A DNA stretch of 64,000 bases from positions 124,001 to 188,000 of the forward strand of contig NZ_KV880637.1 in assembly GCF_001907695.1 (NCBI RefSeq), written 5' to 3'. The position numbers and the translations under genes were made by a program. This DNA comes from Thalassospira sp. TSL5-1. Lineage in GTDB: Bacteria; Pseudomonadota; Alphaproteobacteria; Rhodospirillales; Thalassospiraceae. This document shows positions 55,558 through 64,000 of this stretch, piece by piece. The notes below the pieces were generated by a model. It searched no databases and was not told where the DNA came from. It was given only the letters and a program-made list of their open reading frames with translations. Each line of letters opens with the position of its first letter. Position 1 is the stretch's first letter.

Positions 55558-56430
55558 TTACTGACCACCACCAAGTGAGTGAACATAAACCGTCAGCATT
55601 TTGATGGTTTCGTCGCTCAGTTTGCCTTCCCAGGCCGGCATGACGCCACGCCGGGCATTGGTGACGGTCTGGATCAGGGTGGCTTGGTCGCCACCATAAA
55701 GCCAGATATTGTCCGTCAGGTTCGGTGCACCCATTTCAACGATGCCCTTGCCATTGTCGCCATGACAGGCGGCACAGTTATCTGCAAAGATAGTTGCACC
55801 CCGTGTTGCGGCGGCATCGTCGGTTGCACGACCGCTAAAGGAAAGAACATGCTGCACAACGTCACTGATTTCACTCTGTGACAGAATGCCGTCCTTGCCA
55901 AAAGCAGGCATGTCGTTAAAGCGGGTATCGTCATTGTCCGTGGAACGAATACCGACATGGATGGTGTGCGAGATATCATCAAGCGTACCGCCCCAAAGCC
56001 AGGCATCGTCCTGCAGGGACGGGAAGCCGACATTGCCGACCCCGCCCGTGCCATGACAGGGTGCGCAGTTTTCGGCGAAAATCGCCTTGCCGCCTGCCAT
56101 CGAGAAGTTCAGCAGTTCCGAATCATTGGCAATCTGGTCGACATCCAGGGCTGCCAGACGCTCCATGTAAGGGGCACGTTCAGCAGCAACATTTGCCATT
56201 GTTTCTTCGATCTTGGAGCGTTCGGTAATGTTGAACACCCCTTTCAGGTAGCCGTGTGCGGTCGGAAAGGATGGATAAACCACCCAGTAACCGATCGACC
56301 AGATCACGCAGACCCAAAACACATAGACCCACCAGGACGGGAGCGGTGTATTGAGCTCCTTGATGCCGTCCCATTGATGGCCGGTTGTTTCGCGGCCGGT
56401 AACTTTGTCTTTTTCGACATGCGTCGACAT
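55558..56430 (-). CDS. ccoP: Cbb3 cytochrome c oxidase diheme subunit CcoP
   Basis: 290 residues. An N-terminal helix (PLPSWWVYVFWVCVIWSIGY) anchors two c-type heme domains with CAPCHG and CAACHG, typical of CcoP. It passes electrons from soluble cytochrome c to CcoO and CcoN. The ATG at 56430 is chosen because it gives the usual CcoP start. GGATGQ-like DNIWLYGGDQATL motifs repeat in both domains. Confidence 0.96.
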   Translation of the reverse strand: MSTHVEKDKVTGRETTGHQWDGIKELNTPLPSWWVYVFWVCVIWSIGYWVVYPSFPTAHGYLKGVFNITERSKIEETMANVAAERAPYMERLAALDVDQIANDSELLNFSMAGGKAIFAENCAPCHGTGGVGNVGFPSLQDDAWLWGGTLDDISHTIHVGIRSTDNDDTRFNDMPAFGKDGILSQSEISDVVQHVLSFSGRATDDAAATRGATIFADNCAACHGDNGKGIVEMGAPNLTDNIWLYGGDQATLIQTVTNARRGVMPAWEGKLSDETIKMLTVYVHSLGGGQ

Positions 56431-56449
56431 AGCTCGGTTCTCCCTCTTC

Positions 56450-56605
56450 CTAGTCCTTGAAAGGGATCTGGGCGTGGTCTTCAAAGTTCTTTTTGCGTTT
56501 CTTGCTTGGCCACATAACGAAAGCAATAATCGCGGCAAAGAACATCATCAGCCACAGACCCCACAAGGGCCGGAGAAAATCAGCGAGTGCGGAAAAGAAT
56601 TCCAT
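56450..56605 (-). CDS. ccoQ: Cbb3 oxidase small subunit CcoQ
   Basis: 51 residues starting MEFFSALADFLRPLWGLWLM, one membrane helix, ending in a charged tail (WPSKKRKKNFEDHAQIPFKD). AAGGA lies about 8 bases upstream of the ATG at 56605. The position between ccoO and ccoP is the usual place. CcoQ helps keep the complex stable. Confidence 0.94.
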   Translation of the reverse strand: MEFFSALADFLRPLWGLWLMMFFAAIIAFVMWPSKKRKKNFEDHAQIPFKD

Positions 56606-56621
56606 TATTCGCGTCCTTGTC

Positions 56622-57353
56622 TCAGCGCAGATTTTTGCTGGGATCATAGGTTGTGAAATCAACCATGCGTCCCAGGACCTGCAGATACGCAATCAGGGCA
56701 TCCATCTCGGTCAGCTTTTCCGGGTTGCCGTCAAAGTCCCCCGTGGCGGCTTTCGGATAGCGGGCAAGGAAGCCGTCGTCATAGGCGGCGTCTTCGGTTG
56801 CCTGGAGATGAAGGTCCGCAACTGCGTCCTCGATCTGCTCGTCGGTGTAGGGAACACCGACCATGCGCAATGTTTTGAGGTGCTCGGCAGCGTCGTCGAA
56901 CTTCAGTTCCGTTTTAGCAAGGAACGGATAGCCCGGCATAATCGATTCCGGCACGACCGAACGCGGATCATCCAGGTGGGCAACATGCCAGGCATTGGAA
57001 TATTTCCCGCCGACACGTGCCAGATCCGGACCGGTACGTTTTGACCCCCACTGGAACGGATGGTCATACATGGATTCAGCAGCAAGGCTGTAATGACCAT
57101 AACGTTCAACTTCGTCACGGAACGGGCGGATCATCTGCGAATGGCAGTTATAGCAGCCTTCGCGGATATAGATGTTCCGGCCTGCCTGTTCCAGCGGTGT
57201 ATAGGGACGAACCCCTTCCACCTTTTCGATGGTCTGTTCCATTGTGAACAACGGAACAATTTCAACGATACCACCGATAATGACGGTCAGAAAAATACCG
57301 AGGATCAGGAAGAAAACGTTCTTCTCGAGGAAGTGGTGTTTTTTAAGAAGCAT
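56622..57353 (-). CDS. ccoO: Cbb3 cytochrome c oxidase monoheme subunit CcoO
   Basis: 243 residues. N-terminal anchor ([20 protein letters not shown]) then a periplasmic domain with the heme c site [17 protein letters not shown] and the [24 protein letters not shown] motifs of CcoO/FixO. GGAGG is 8 bases upstream of the ATG at 57353. It lies 13 bases after ccoN. Confidence 0.97.
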   Translation of the reverse strand: MLLKKHHFLEKNVFFLILGIFLTVIIGGIVEIVPLFTMEQTIEKVEGVRPYTPLEQAGRNIYIREGCYNCHSQMIRPFRDEVERYGHYSLAAESMYDHPFQWGSKRTGPDLARVGGKYSNAWHVAHLDDPRSVVPESIMPGYPFLAKTELKFDDAAEHLKTLRMVGVPYTDEQIEDAVADLHLQATEDAAYDDGFLARYPKAATGDFDGNPEKLTEMDALIAYLQVLGRMVDFTTYDPSKNLR

Positions 57354-57366
57354 TTTCCATTCCTCC

Positions 57367-58833
57367 TTACTGGGCCGCTGCCGGAGCACTGACGCCGATT
57401 GGAGCTTCCCGACGGGTATCACCGCGGATCGTCTTGTAGACGTTCCAGACCATCAGGAAGGAACCCAGCAAGAACAGGGCACCGCCGGTGGCGCGAATGA
57501 TGTAGTAGGGGTGCATTGCTTCAACGGTTTCGATGAAGGAATACTGAAGGAAGCCAAGCTGGTCGTGAGCACGCCACATCAGACCCTGCATGATACCGGA
57601 GACCCACATCGAGGTGATGTAGAGCACGATACCAATGGTGCCGAGCCAGAAGTGATGGGCTACCAGACGCATGGAATAGAGGCGTTCACGATTCCACAGA
57701 ACCGGGATCAGGAAGTAGATTGCACCGAACGTTACGAAAGCAACCCAGCCCAGAGCACCAGAGTGAACGTGACCAATGGTCCAGTCGGTATAGTGCGACA
57801 GGCCGTTAACAGCCTTGATCGACATGACCGGGCCTTCAAAGGTGGACATGCCATAGAAACCGACAGCCGCAACCATGAAACGCAGAACCGGGTCGGTGCG
57901 CAGTTTGTCCCAGGCCCCCGAAAGGGTCATCAGACCGTTGATCATACCACCCCAGGACGGCATCCACAGCATGATCGAGAAGGTCATGCCAAGGGTTTGT
58001 GCCCAGTCCGGCAGAGCGGTGTAATGCAGGTGGTGCGGACCAGCCCAGATATACAGGAAGATCAGTGCCCAGAAGTGAATGATCGACAGGCGGTAGGAAT
58101 AAACCGGACGTTCGGCCCGTTTCGGGATGAAGTAATACATCATGCCCAGGAAGCCGGCTGTCAGGAAGAAGCCCACAGCATTGTGACCATACCACCACTG
58201 GGTCAGGGCATCCTGAACACCAGAGAACATGGAATAGGATTTGGCGCCGAAAAACGAAACCGGTATCGCCAGGTTGTTCCCCAGATGCAGCATCGCAATG
58301 GTGACGATGAACGCCAGGTAGAACCAGTTGGCGACATAAATGTGCGGTTCCTCGCGTTTGAGCAGGGTGCCGACAAAAACAGCCAGATAGGCGACCCAGA
58401 CGATGGTCAGCCACAGGTCAACGAACCATTCCGGTTCGGCATATTCACGGCCCTGGGTGACACCGAGAACATAGCCAAGTGCGGCCATGACGATGAACAG
58501 CTGATAACCCCAGAACACGAAGGCAGGCAGAGCCTTGCCACCGAACAGGTTGGTGCGGCAGGTGCGCTGGACGACGTAAAACGACGTGGCCAGCAGCGCA
58601 TTGCCGCCAAATGCAAAAACAACTGCCGAGGTATGAAGCGGGCGCAAACGCCCGAAATTCAGATACTCGATGTTGAAGTTCAATGCGGGAAACGCCAACT
58701 GCCAGGCGATAAGATCACCTGCCAGAAAGCCGACGACGCCCCAAAAGACAGTCGCCAGCGCGCCCCAGCGCACTACGTCCATATTGTAGTCAACGGCGGA
58801 CGAAGCCGTCTGTGCCATGCTCCCCTGGCTCAT
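57367..58833 (-). CDS. ccoN: Cbb3 cytochrome c oxidase catalytic subunit CcoN
   Basis: The heme-copper catalytic subunit, 488 residues and about 12 helices, which reduces oxygen at high affinity and pumps protons. Seen: [18 protein letters not shown] (heme b histidine), [19 protein letters not shown] with the copper-ligand His, [14 protein letters not shown], and [19 protein letters not shown] lies 7 bases upstream of the ATG at 58833. An FNR-like site lies about 210 bases upstream, so low oxygen should induce it. Confidence 0.97.
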   Translation of the reverse strand: MSQGSMAQTASSAVDYNMDVVRWGALATVFWGVVGFLAGDLIAWQLAFPALNFNIEYLNFGRLRPLHTSAVVFAFGGNALLATSFYVVQRTCRTNLFGGKALPAFVFWGYQLFIVMAALGYVLGVTQGREYAEPEWFVDLWLTIVWVAYLAVFVGTLLKREEPHIYVANWFYLAFIVTIAMLHLGNNLAIPVSFFGAKSYSMFSGVQDALTQWWYGHNAVGFFLTAGFLGMMYYFIPKRAERPVYSYRLSIIHFWALIFLYIWAGPHHLHYTALPDWAQTLGMTFSIMLWMPSWGGMINGLMTLSGAWDKLRTDPVLRFMVAAVGFYGMSTFEGPVMSIKAVNGLSHYTDWTIGHVHSGALGWVAFVTFGAIYFLIPVLWNRERLYSMRLVAHHFWLGTIGIVLYITSMWVSGIMQGLMWRAHDQLGFLQYSFIETVEAMHPYYIIRATGGALFLLGSFLMVWNVYKTIRGDTRREAPIGVSAPAAAQ

Positions 58834-59040
58834 TCTCGACTCCCGTTTGCGTGTGCGGGTGGATTGCCGCATGGGGCCGGCAATCCGAACAGCCCTGGCG
58901 GCATCCTGCAATGACCTGGTCATCCCCCGTGCCGCCGACGATTAAACATTCCATTCTACGCAACAATAGTTGTATTGCGCAAAACAAACACTCGTAAATA
59001 TTTGTCGCCGGCATCATCCACCTGTTTCATCCGTGCCACA

Positions 59041-59054
59041 CTGATCGATATCAA
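59041..59054 (-). promoter_or_regulatory. FNR-like site upstream of ccoN
   Basis: On the minus strand TTGAT-ATCG-ATCAG, one mismatch from TTGAT-N4-ATCAA. GATGAT (59,013-59,018) sits at the -10 place expected if the site centre is at -41.5, giving a start near 59,006. Confidence 0.7.
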
Positions 59055-59160
59055 TTCGGGGCAATCAACGAACGGGCGACGGGAATGCCGTAGACACTCT
59101 TCTCGCATCAGAATGTTTTTTCGCAGGAATGTTTATGCCTTGTTATTGGGGCGGTTGTTG

Positions 59161-59174
59161 TTGATGCACATCAA
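59161..59174 (+). promoter_or_regulatory. Perfect FNR box upstream of the GNAT-like gene
   Basis: TTGATGCACATCAA matches TTGAT-N4-ATCAA exactly. With its centre at -41.5 the start would be near 59,209 and the -10 box would be CATGAT (59,197-59,202), 20 bases before the ATG region of the GNAT-like gene. Confidence 0.8.
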
Positions 59175-59228
59175 CGCTGGGTCGTTTTCTTTGCGTCATG
59201 ATCGGAGGATAAATTCGGGGAAAAGACC

Positions 59229-59702
59229 ATGTTGAATACCTATAACGCACAACCTTTAACCGCCGGAATTGCGGACATGATCTTTCCTCTGGTCCAGATG
59301 ACCGAGGCAAATATCACGCTGCAAAAATGGCAGGAATTCGTTGCCGAATATGTTTGTACCGATGATCCCGTGCCCGAGAGCCAGTGGCTGCGCGATAAGG
59401 GAATCGTGGTGATTCGCAACGATCGTGGCTATGTTCACGGGCTGTTTTCATATGAGGTCCGCACCGATATCAGCATCGGAACGGTCCTGCATGTTGACAA
59501 TGTGAAGGCGGTTGAAATTGTTGCCCGCGAGCATGTGCTGCACTGCATGCGCGAGGCAATGGACCGCCTGTTGCGTCTGCATGGGTGCGCTGCAACCTAT
59601 GTGGCTGTTGACGAACCCAATATGCGTTTGAAATCGTTTTTTTCGGACGCAGGATTTGTGCCGCGCAAAATCCGCTATTGCGCCCCGGCCCCAAAGCCGT
59701 GA
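59229..59702 (+). CDS. GNAT-like acetyltransferase, probably FNR-controlled
   Basis: A 157-residue protein with a weak N-acetyltransferase look: KGIVVIRNDRGYVHGLFSY as the central strands, VLHVDNVKAVEIVAREHVLH for the acetyl-CoA region, and a terminal FFSDAGFVPRKIRYC that resembles the GNAT C-terminal strand. No strong RxxGxG/A loop is seen, so the enzymatic role is uncertain. GGGG lies about 9 bases upstream of the ATG. It is divergent from ccoN and carries a perfect FNR box, so it is probably made at low oxygen. Confidence 0.8.
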   Translation: MLNTYNAQPLTAGIADMIFPLVQMTEANITLQKWQEFVAEYVCTDDPVPESQWLRDKGIVVIRNDRGYVHGLFSYEVRTDISIGTVLHVDNVKAVEIVAREHVLHCMREAMDRLLRLHGCAATYVAVDEPNMRLKSFFSDAGFVPRKIRYCAPAPKP

Positions 59703-59750
59703 TGCTATCGGCTGTAAACACCTTTATTTGCAGCCGATAGCGATACGGAC

Positions 59751-60596
59751 ATGAACGGAATTTCCTTTATTAAAATGCACGGCCTGGGCAACGATTTTGT
59801 CGTCTTTGACGGACGGCGGGATTCGGTTGTGCTGGACATGGACGATGCCACGGCCGCCCGGATTGCCGACCGTAAAACCGGTGTTGGCTGTGACCAGTTG
59901 ATCGTGATTGAACCCCCCCGCGATGATGATGCGGATGCCTTTATGCGTATCCGCAATAATGATGGCAGCGAGGTCGGTGCCTGTGGCAATGCCACACGTT
60001 GTGTTGCCGATATCCTGATGGGGGAATTCAAACGTCGCGATGTAACGGTGCAAACTGTTTCCGGTCTGCTTGAAGCACGCGGACTGGATGACGGGACCGT
60101 CACGGTCGATATGGGCCAGGCCCGCCTGGACTGGCGCGAAATTCCCCTGCTCAAGGCGGTGGATACCAACCACATTCCATTCTCGGTCGGGCCCTTGCAG
60201 GACGCGGTCGGGGTGAATATGGGCAACCCCCATGCGGTATTTTTCGTTGATGATGCCGAAAGCATTGATCTGGAAAAATATGGCCCGGTGCTGGAGCATC
60301 ACGACATGTTCCCCGAACGCGCCAATATCGAGGTATGCCATCTGATCGGCGAAAACCGCCTGCGCATGCGGGTATGGGAACGTAGTGCGGGCATTACCCG
60401 TGCCTGTGGCTCCGGGGCCTGTGCCACCGGGGTTGCCGCCGCGCGGCGTGGCCTTACCGGGCGCAAGGTGGATGTTGTGCTTGATGGTGGTGTTTTGGGT
60501 ATTGAATGGCTACCCGATGATCATGTGTTGATGACCGGGCCGGTTGCCACCAGTTTTTCGGGAATTTTGCATCCCTCGCTTTTTGGGGTGCATTAA
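59751..60596 (+). CDS. dapF: Diaminopimelate epimerase
   Basis: Converts LL- to meso-diaminopimelate for lysine and peptidoglycan. The 281-residue protein has the two catalytic cysteines in GACGNATRC and RACGSGACATG, and begins FIKMHGLGNDFVV, the family start. It lies 48 bases after the GNAT-like gene. asd, an earlier step of the same pathway, is elsewhere in the window. Confidence 0.97.
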   Translation: MNGISFIKMHGLGNDFVVFDGRRDSVVLDMDDATAARIADRKTGVGCDQLIVIEPPRDDDADAFMRIRNNDGSEVGACGNATRCVADILMGEFKRRDVTVQTVSGLLEARGLDDGTVTVDMGQARLDWREIPLLKAVDTNHIPFSVGPLQDAVGVNMGNPHAVFFVDDAESIDLEKYGPVLEHHDMFPERANIEVCHLIGENRLRMRVWERSAGITRACGSGACATGVAAARRGLTGRKVDVVLDGGVLGIEWLPDDHVLMTGPVATSFSGILHPSLFGVH

Positions 60597-60759
60597 GGCC
60601 CCCCCTTGAGGCCCCCTTCGCTTCGGGCTTGCGCTGGCCGGGTGGATCGGCGACAAAAGGCATCCGATTGTGCCGCTGTTCTGGCGGCTGTACCCGGCGG
60701 CAGGGCGCGATGATTTCCGCCCGGTCGGGGCTTGTTAAACGCAAAGGCAGGTTCTGAGA

Positions 60760-61956
60760 ATGGTTGATTTCAATACGCTTGACGGTGTTTCAGTCGCAGG
60801 CAAGCGCGTTTTGCTGCGTGCCGACCTTAACGTTCCGATGAAAGATGGCGTTGTCAGCGATACGACTCGCATTGACCGCACCGTGCCGGGCCTGATTGAG
60901 CTGGCCGATGCCGGTGCGAAACTGGTGATCATTACCCATTTTGGCCGCCCCAAGGGGCAGCGCGTGCCTGAAATGTCGCTAAAACCGGTGGCAGATGCCC
61001 TGGCAAAGCAGCTGGGCCGCCCGGTTGCCTTTGCCGATGATTGCATTGGTTCGGCTGCGGCGGATGTTGTGAATGGCCTGAAGGATGGCGAGATCGCCAT
61101 TCTGGAAAACCTGCGTTACCACGCCGAAGAAGAAAAGAACGACCCAGCCTTTGTCGAGGAACTGGCAAAGCTGGGCGATATATTTGTTAATGATGCCTTT
61201 TCATGCGCGCACCGCGCCCATGCCTCGACCGAAGGTTTGGCGCATAAGCTGCCCGCCTATGCTGGCCGTTTGATGCAGATCGAACTGGAAGCCCTGGGCA
61301 AGGCGCTGGAAGCACCGAAACACCCGGTCATGGCGATTGTGGGCGGTGCCAAAATTTCCACCAAGCTCGACCTTTTGGGCAATCTGGTGGAAAAGGTCGA
61401 TCAGTTGGTGATTGGTGGCGGCATGGCGAACACCTTTCTGGCCGCCAAGGGTGTAAATGTGGGCAAGTCGCTGTGTGAACATGACCTGCTGGCAACCGCA
61501 CGCGAGATTTTCACCAAGGCCGAGGCTGCCAATTGCGAAATCGTGCTGCCGGTTGATGGTTTGGTTGCCAAAGAATTCAAGGAAAATGCCGACCATGTGG
61601 TGGCAGATATGACCGGTATTGATGCCGATGGCATGATCCTTGATGCGGGCCCGGCCACCATTGCCGATTTGAACAAGCGCCTTGAAAGCTGTGAAACCTT
61701 GGTTTGGAATGGCCCGCTGGGTGCCTTTGAAATTGCCCCGTTTGATACGGCAACCGTTTCGGTGGCCCAGCACGCGGCCAAACTGACCAAGGATGGCAAG
61801 CTTCTGTCGGTCGCCGGTGGGGGGGATACCGTTGCCGCCCTGCGCCATGCCGGTGTGGACGAGGATTTCTCCTATGTCTCGACCGCTGGCGGTGCCTTCC
61901 TTGAATGGCTGGAAGGCAAGGTTCTGCCGGGTGTTGCCGCCCTGCGCAAGGCGTAA
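60760..61956 (+). CDS. pgk: Phosphoglycerate kinase
   Basis: Interconverts 1,3-bisphosphoglycerate and 3-phosphoglycerate with ATP. The 398-residue protein contains [22 protein letters not shown], the hinge [27 protein letters not shown] and the C-terminal [16 protein letters not shown] and [15 protein letters not shown] gap of 163 bases separates it from dapF; no gap or tktA gene is near. It ends at a clear terminator. Confidence 0.98.
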   Translation: MVDFNTLDGVSVAGKRVLLRADLNVPMKDGVVSDTTRIDRTVPGLIELADAGAKLVIITHFGRPKGQRVPEMSLKPVADALAKQLGRPVAFADDCIGSAAADVVNGLKDGEIAILENLRYHAEEEKNDPAFVEELAKLGDIFVNDAFSCAHRAHASTEGLAHKLPAYAGRLMQIELEALGKALEAPKHPVMAIVGGAKISTKLDLLGNLVEKVDQLVIGGGMANTFLAAKGVNVGKSLCEHDLLATAREIFTKAEAANCEIVLPVDGLVAKEFKENADHVVADMTGIDADGMILDAGPATIADLNKRLESCETLVWNGPLGAFEIAPFDTATVSVAQHAAKLTKDGKLLSVAGGGDTVAALRHAGVDEDFSYVSTAGGAFLEWLEGKVLPGVAALRKA

Positions 61957-62006
61957 TCGCCTGCCTGTAGCAGGCCCGTATAAGTCATAAGATACTATTG
62001 CTTTCA

Positions 62007-62045
62007 AAGGTCCCTGGGCTTGTACCTCAGGGGCCTTTTTTTGTG
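62007..62045 (+). terminator. Terminator after pgk
   Basis: AAGGTCCCTG pairs with CAGGGGCCTT (one G-U pair) and is followed by a run of seven T. Confidence 0.9.
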
Positions 62046-62553
62046 GCAGGTTTTGGGCCCAGGCAGGATTGTGGGAGCTTGTTCCCTTGATATGCCGGTG
62101 CGACTTTTGCTGCTTTACTGGCGGCTAACCGCTAGAAAGTATAGGGCCTTTTTGACCCCTTATAATGTGATGAGTCGCGTTTAGAGTCATTTTCAATTTC
62201 GGGCGCAAGCCGTTGTGAATTGAGGGCGCGTGCAGGTTATATGCCTGATAAACGGGCCGGTTTTTGTAATTTTCCTGCACTTTGATGCCATGTCATATTG
62301 TTGCCATGTTCTAGCCGAAAGTTGGGGGCGTTAACCCTCCTTTGGTTTTGTCACAGCATGGACATTTGTCACAATGACTGGTCATGACAGCCGTTACCTT
62401 CACTGCCCGCTCGTTACACCCATTCCTCCCCCCTCGTAACGGGCAGGTTATTTAAATTTCAGCAAAAAGCTGGCGCGTGTCGTTCTCCCCACGATGCGTG
62501 AATAAATACATGTGTCCCAACCCGTTCTCACATCCCGTTTACGGAAAGAACAG
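62046..62553. other. 508-base region before the ABC exporter
   Basis: No supported gene. Two copies of TTTGTCACA lie 18 bases apart (62,347 and 62,365), and a GTCA ... TGAC inverted repeat follows (ACTGGTCATGACAG). TATAAT near 62,160 could be a promoter -10. These are likely regulatory, but I cannot name the factor. Confidence 0.4.
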
Positions 62554-63468
62554 ATGATCAAACTGGAGCATCTGACGCGCTGCTATGGCGATTTCATAGC
62601 GGTGGATGACGTCAGTTTTGAAATAAAGCACGGCGAGATCGTCGGTTTGCTTGGCCATAATGGTGCGGGCAAAACCACGATCATGAAAATGATTACCGGC
62701 TATCTGGAGCCGACATCGGGCAAAATCGCTGTTGATAACCTTGAAGTCGGCCGCGATACCCGCGTCATCCAGAAGCGCATTGGCTACCTGCCGGAAAACT
62801 GCCCGGTCTGGCCGGAAATGACGGTTATTGATTACCTGGATTACCAGGCCAGCCTGCATGGCGTCCCGGTCGATAAACGCCCTGCCGCCGTGGCAAGTGC
62901 CATTCGCCGCACGGTGCTGGAAGCCAAGGCAACCGCATCCATCCAGACATTATCGCGCGGCTATCGCCAGCGTGTGGGTGTTGCGCAGGCCATTTTGCAT
63001 AACCCCGATATTATTATTCTGGATGAACCCACCAACGGCCTTGATCCGACACAGATTCGCCACATGCGCGAGCTGATTGCCGATCTGGCTAAAACCGCCA
63101 CGGTGATTGTTTCCACCCATATTTTGCAGGAAGTACAGGCTGTGTGTGAACGCGCCCTGATCATGCGGGCGGGCAAGCTGGTCGTGGATGCCCGGATTGA
63201 TGAATTGCAGCAATCGGGCGGGTTGCTGGTGACGGTGGATCGTAATGCCGATGCTGCATTTTCGGGTATTTCCGAAGTGACCAAAATCGTCAGCCATGCC
63301 GAAGAAGGCGGACGCCATCATTACCGGCTGGATGCCAGCAATGATGCCGCCCCGGTCATTGCCCGGGCACTGAACCGGGAGGGTTTGCAGCTTTTTGCCC
63401 TGCAACCGCAGCGCCGTGACCTTGAAACCATTTTCGCCGAGGTGAATGAGGAGGTGGTCAATGGCTGA
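62554..63468 (+). CDS. ABC exporter ATP-binding protein (GldA/ABC-2 class)
   Basis: A 304-residue ATPase. Walker A GHNGAGKTT, the signature LSRGYRQRVG, Walker B IIILDEPTNGLDP and switch STHILQEV are intact. It carries an extra C-terminal region of about 80 residues after the nucleotide domain. It resembles the ATPases of GldAFG-type ABC-2 exporters. The ATG at 62554 has GGAAAG upstream. The stop overlaps the permease start by 8 bases. Confidence 0.9.
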   Translation: MIKLEHLTRCYGDFIAVDDVSFEIKHGEIVGLLGHNGAGKTTIMKMITGYLEPTSGKIAVDNLEVGRDTRVIQKRIGYLPENCPVWPEMTVIDYLDYQASLHGVPVDKRPAAVASAIRRTVLEAKATASIQTLSRGYRQRVGVAQAILHNPDIIILDEPTNGLDPTQIRHMRELIADLAKTATVIVSTHILQEVQAVCERALIMRAGKLVVDARIDELQQSGGLLVTVDRNADAAFSGISEVTKIVSHAEEGGRHHYRLDASNDAAPVIARALNREGLQLFALQPQRRDLETIFAEVNEEVVNG

Positions 63469-64000
63469 CATCCTGCGCATTTCCCGCAAGGAATTCCGGG
63501 GTTTTTTTGCCACCCCCGCTGCCTATCTGTTTATCGGCGCGTTTCTGGCGGTTAATCTGTTTGTGTTTTTTTGGGTGGAAACCTTTTTTGCCCGCAACAT
63601 TGCCGATGTGCAGCCATTGTTCAAATGGATGCCGGTATTGCTGATTTTTCTGGTTTCGGCGCTGACCATGCGATCCTGGTCTGAAGAGCGCCGGGCCGGA
63701 ACCCTTGAAACCCTGTTGACCGCTCCTGTCCGGCCCATTTCGCTGGTGTTGGGCAAATTCGTTGCCGCGATGCTGCTGGTGGTGGTTGCCCTGGTTTTGA
63801 CCCTGCCATTGCCGATTACCGTATCAATACTTGGTCCGCTGGATTGGGGCCCTGTGATTGGTGGCTATGTCGCCACCCTGTTTTTGGCGGCGGCCTATAT
63901 CGCCATTGGCCTGTATATGAGCGGGCGGACCGACAACCCGATTGTCGCCCTGATCATGACCGCACTGGTGTGTGGTGTTTTTTACCTGATTGGCTCTGAT
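63461..64000 (+). CDS. ABC-2 type permease (partial, runs off the window)
   Basis: The first 180 residues only; the gene continues beyond the window. It starts MADILRISRKEFRGFFATPA, with hydrophobic helices (YLFIGAFLAVNLFVFFWVE, VAAMLLVVVALVLTLPLPI) and the motif MRSWSEERRAGTLETLLTAP of GldF-type ABC-2 permeases. The ATG overlaps the ATPase end by 8 bases, so the two are coupled. A fused or separate GldG-like part may lie downstream. Confidence 0.88.
   Translation, partial: MADILRISRKEFRGFFATPAAYLFIGAFLAVNLFVFFWVETFFARNIADVQPLFKWMPVLLIFLVSALTMRSWSEERRAGTLETLLTAPVRPISLVLGKFVAAMLLVVVALVLTLPLPITVSILGPLDWGPVIGGYVATLFLAAAYIAIGLYMSGRTDNPIVALIMTALVCGVFYLIGSD

Noticed and set aside
57229-58914. Long open frame on the plus strand opposite ccoN and ccoO
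   Set aside because: It mirrors codon bias of the cbb3 genes, has no ribosome site and its composition is unlike a real protein.
1-64000. CRISPR arrays, insertion sequences, prophage, tRNA or rRNA genes
   Set aside because: I looked for repeated spacers, transposase or integrase motifs and cloverleaf folds and found none that I could support.

Overview
The window looks like a chromosomal segment of an alphaproteobacterium of the Rhodospirillales type; Thalassospira or a close relative would fit, but that name is inference from gene content and style, not from a search. The supporting evidence is the core synteny (ffh-rpsP-rimM-trmD-rplS followed by leuC-leuD-leuB and asd, all on the minus strand), the ccoNOQP/ccoGHIS set with an adjacent FNR-type regulator, the yggT-DUF167-folD row, and many chemotaxis and ABC-transport genes. 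No rRNA, tRNA, CRISPR array, insertion sequence or prophage was seen.

Layout. 1-2,012 (minus): azlD (cut by the window edge), azlC and an AraC-type regulator, a branched-chain amino acid exporter unit. 2,339-4,759 (plus): a membrane chemoreceptor with a C-terminal PilZ domain. 5,094-10,901 (plus): a complete tripartite RND efflux operon (adaptor, pump, outer-membrane channel). 10,958-13,789 (minus): an arsenic resistance operon arsR-arsC-arsH-arsB. 13,959-15,191 (minus): a soluble PAS chemoreceptor. 15,833-18,435: alkB-like dioxygenase, an orphan LacI-type regulator and tag, so two alkylation-repair genes flank a regulator. 18,678-22,486 (plus): an Fbp-like ABC importer of uncertain substrate. 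22,630-24,184: yggT, DUF167 and folD. 24,380-25,615: a YcaQ-type DNA glycosylase. 25,733-31,929 (minus): a polyol (sorbitol/mannitol class) ABC importer with a dehydrogenase and a SorC-type regulator.

32,094-49,081 is the housekeeping core on the minus strand (asd, leuB, leuD, a 62-residue unknown, leuC, rplS, trmD, rimM, rpsP, ffh, panC, panB). It is interrupted between leuB and asd by a block holding cfa, an unknown 145-residue protein, an AhpD-like protein with an ECF41 sigma factor on the plus strand, and a 689-residue membrane-anchored unknown on the minus strand. 49,260-58,833 (minus): an FNR-family regulator, ccoS-ccoI-ccoH-ccoG and ccoP-ccoQ-ccoO-ccoN, the genes for the high-affinity cbb3 oxidase and its assembly. 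Divergent from ccoN is a small GNAT-like gene with a perfect FNR box, then dapF, pgk and an ABC-2 exporter cut by the right edge.

How parts work together. The FNR-like protein has four cysteines suited to an oxygen-sensing Fe-S cluster and an ETVSR recognition helix; sites resembling TTGAT-N4-ATCAA lie upstream of ccoN, ccoG and the GNAT-like gene, so a local oxygen-controlled regulon is likely. The ECF41 sigma factor sits next to its typical target class, and the target gene carries a sequence very close to the promoter motif I recall for this group. The most unusual unexplained structure is a row of four small hairpins with about 24-base spacing between ffh and rpsP.
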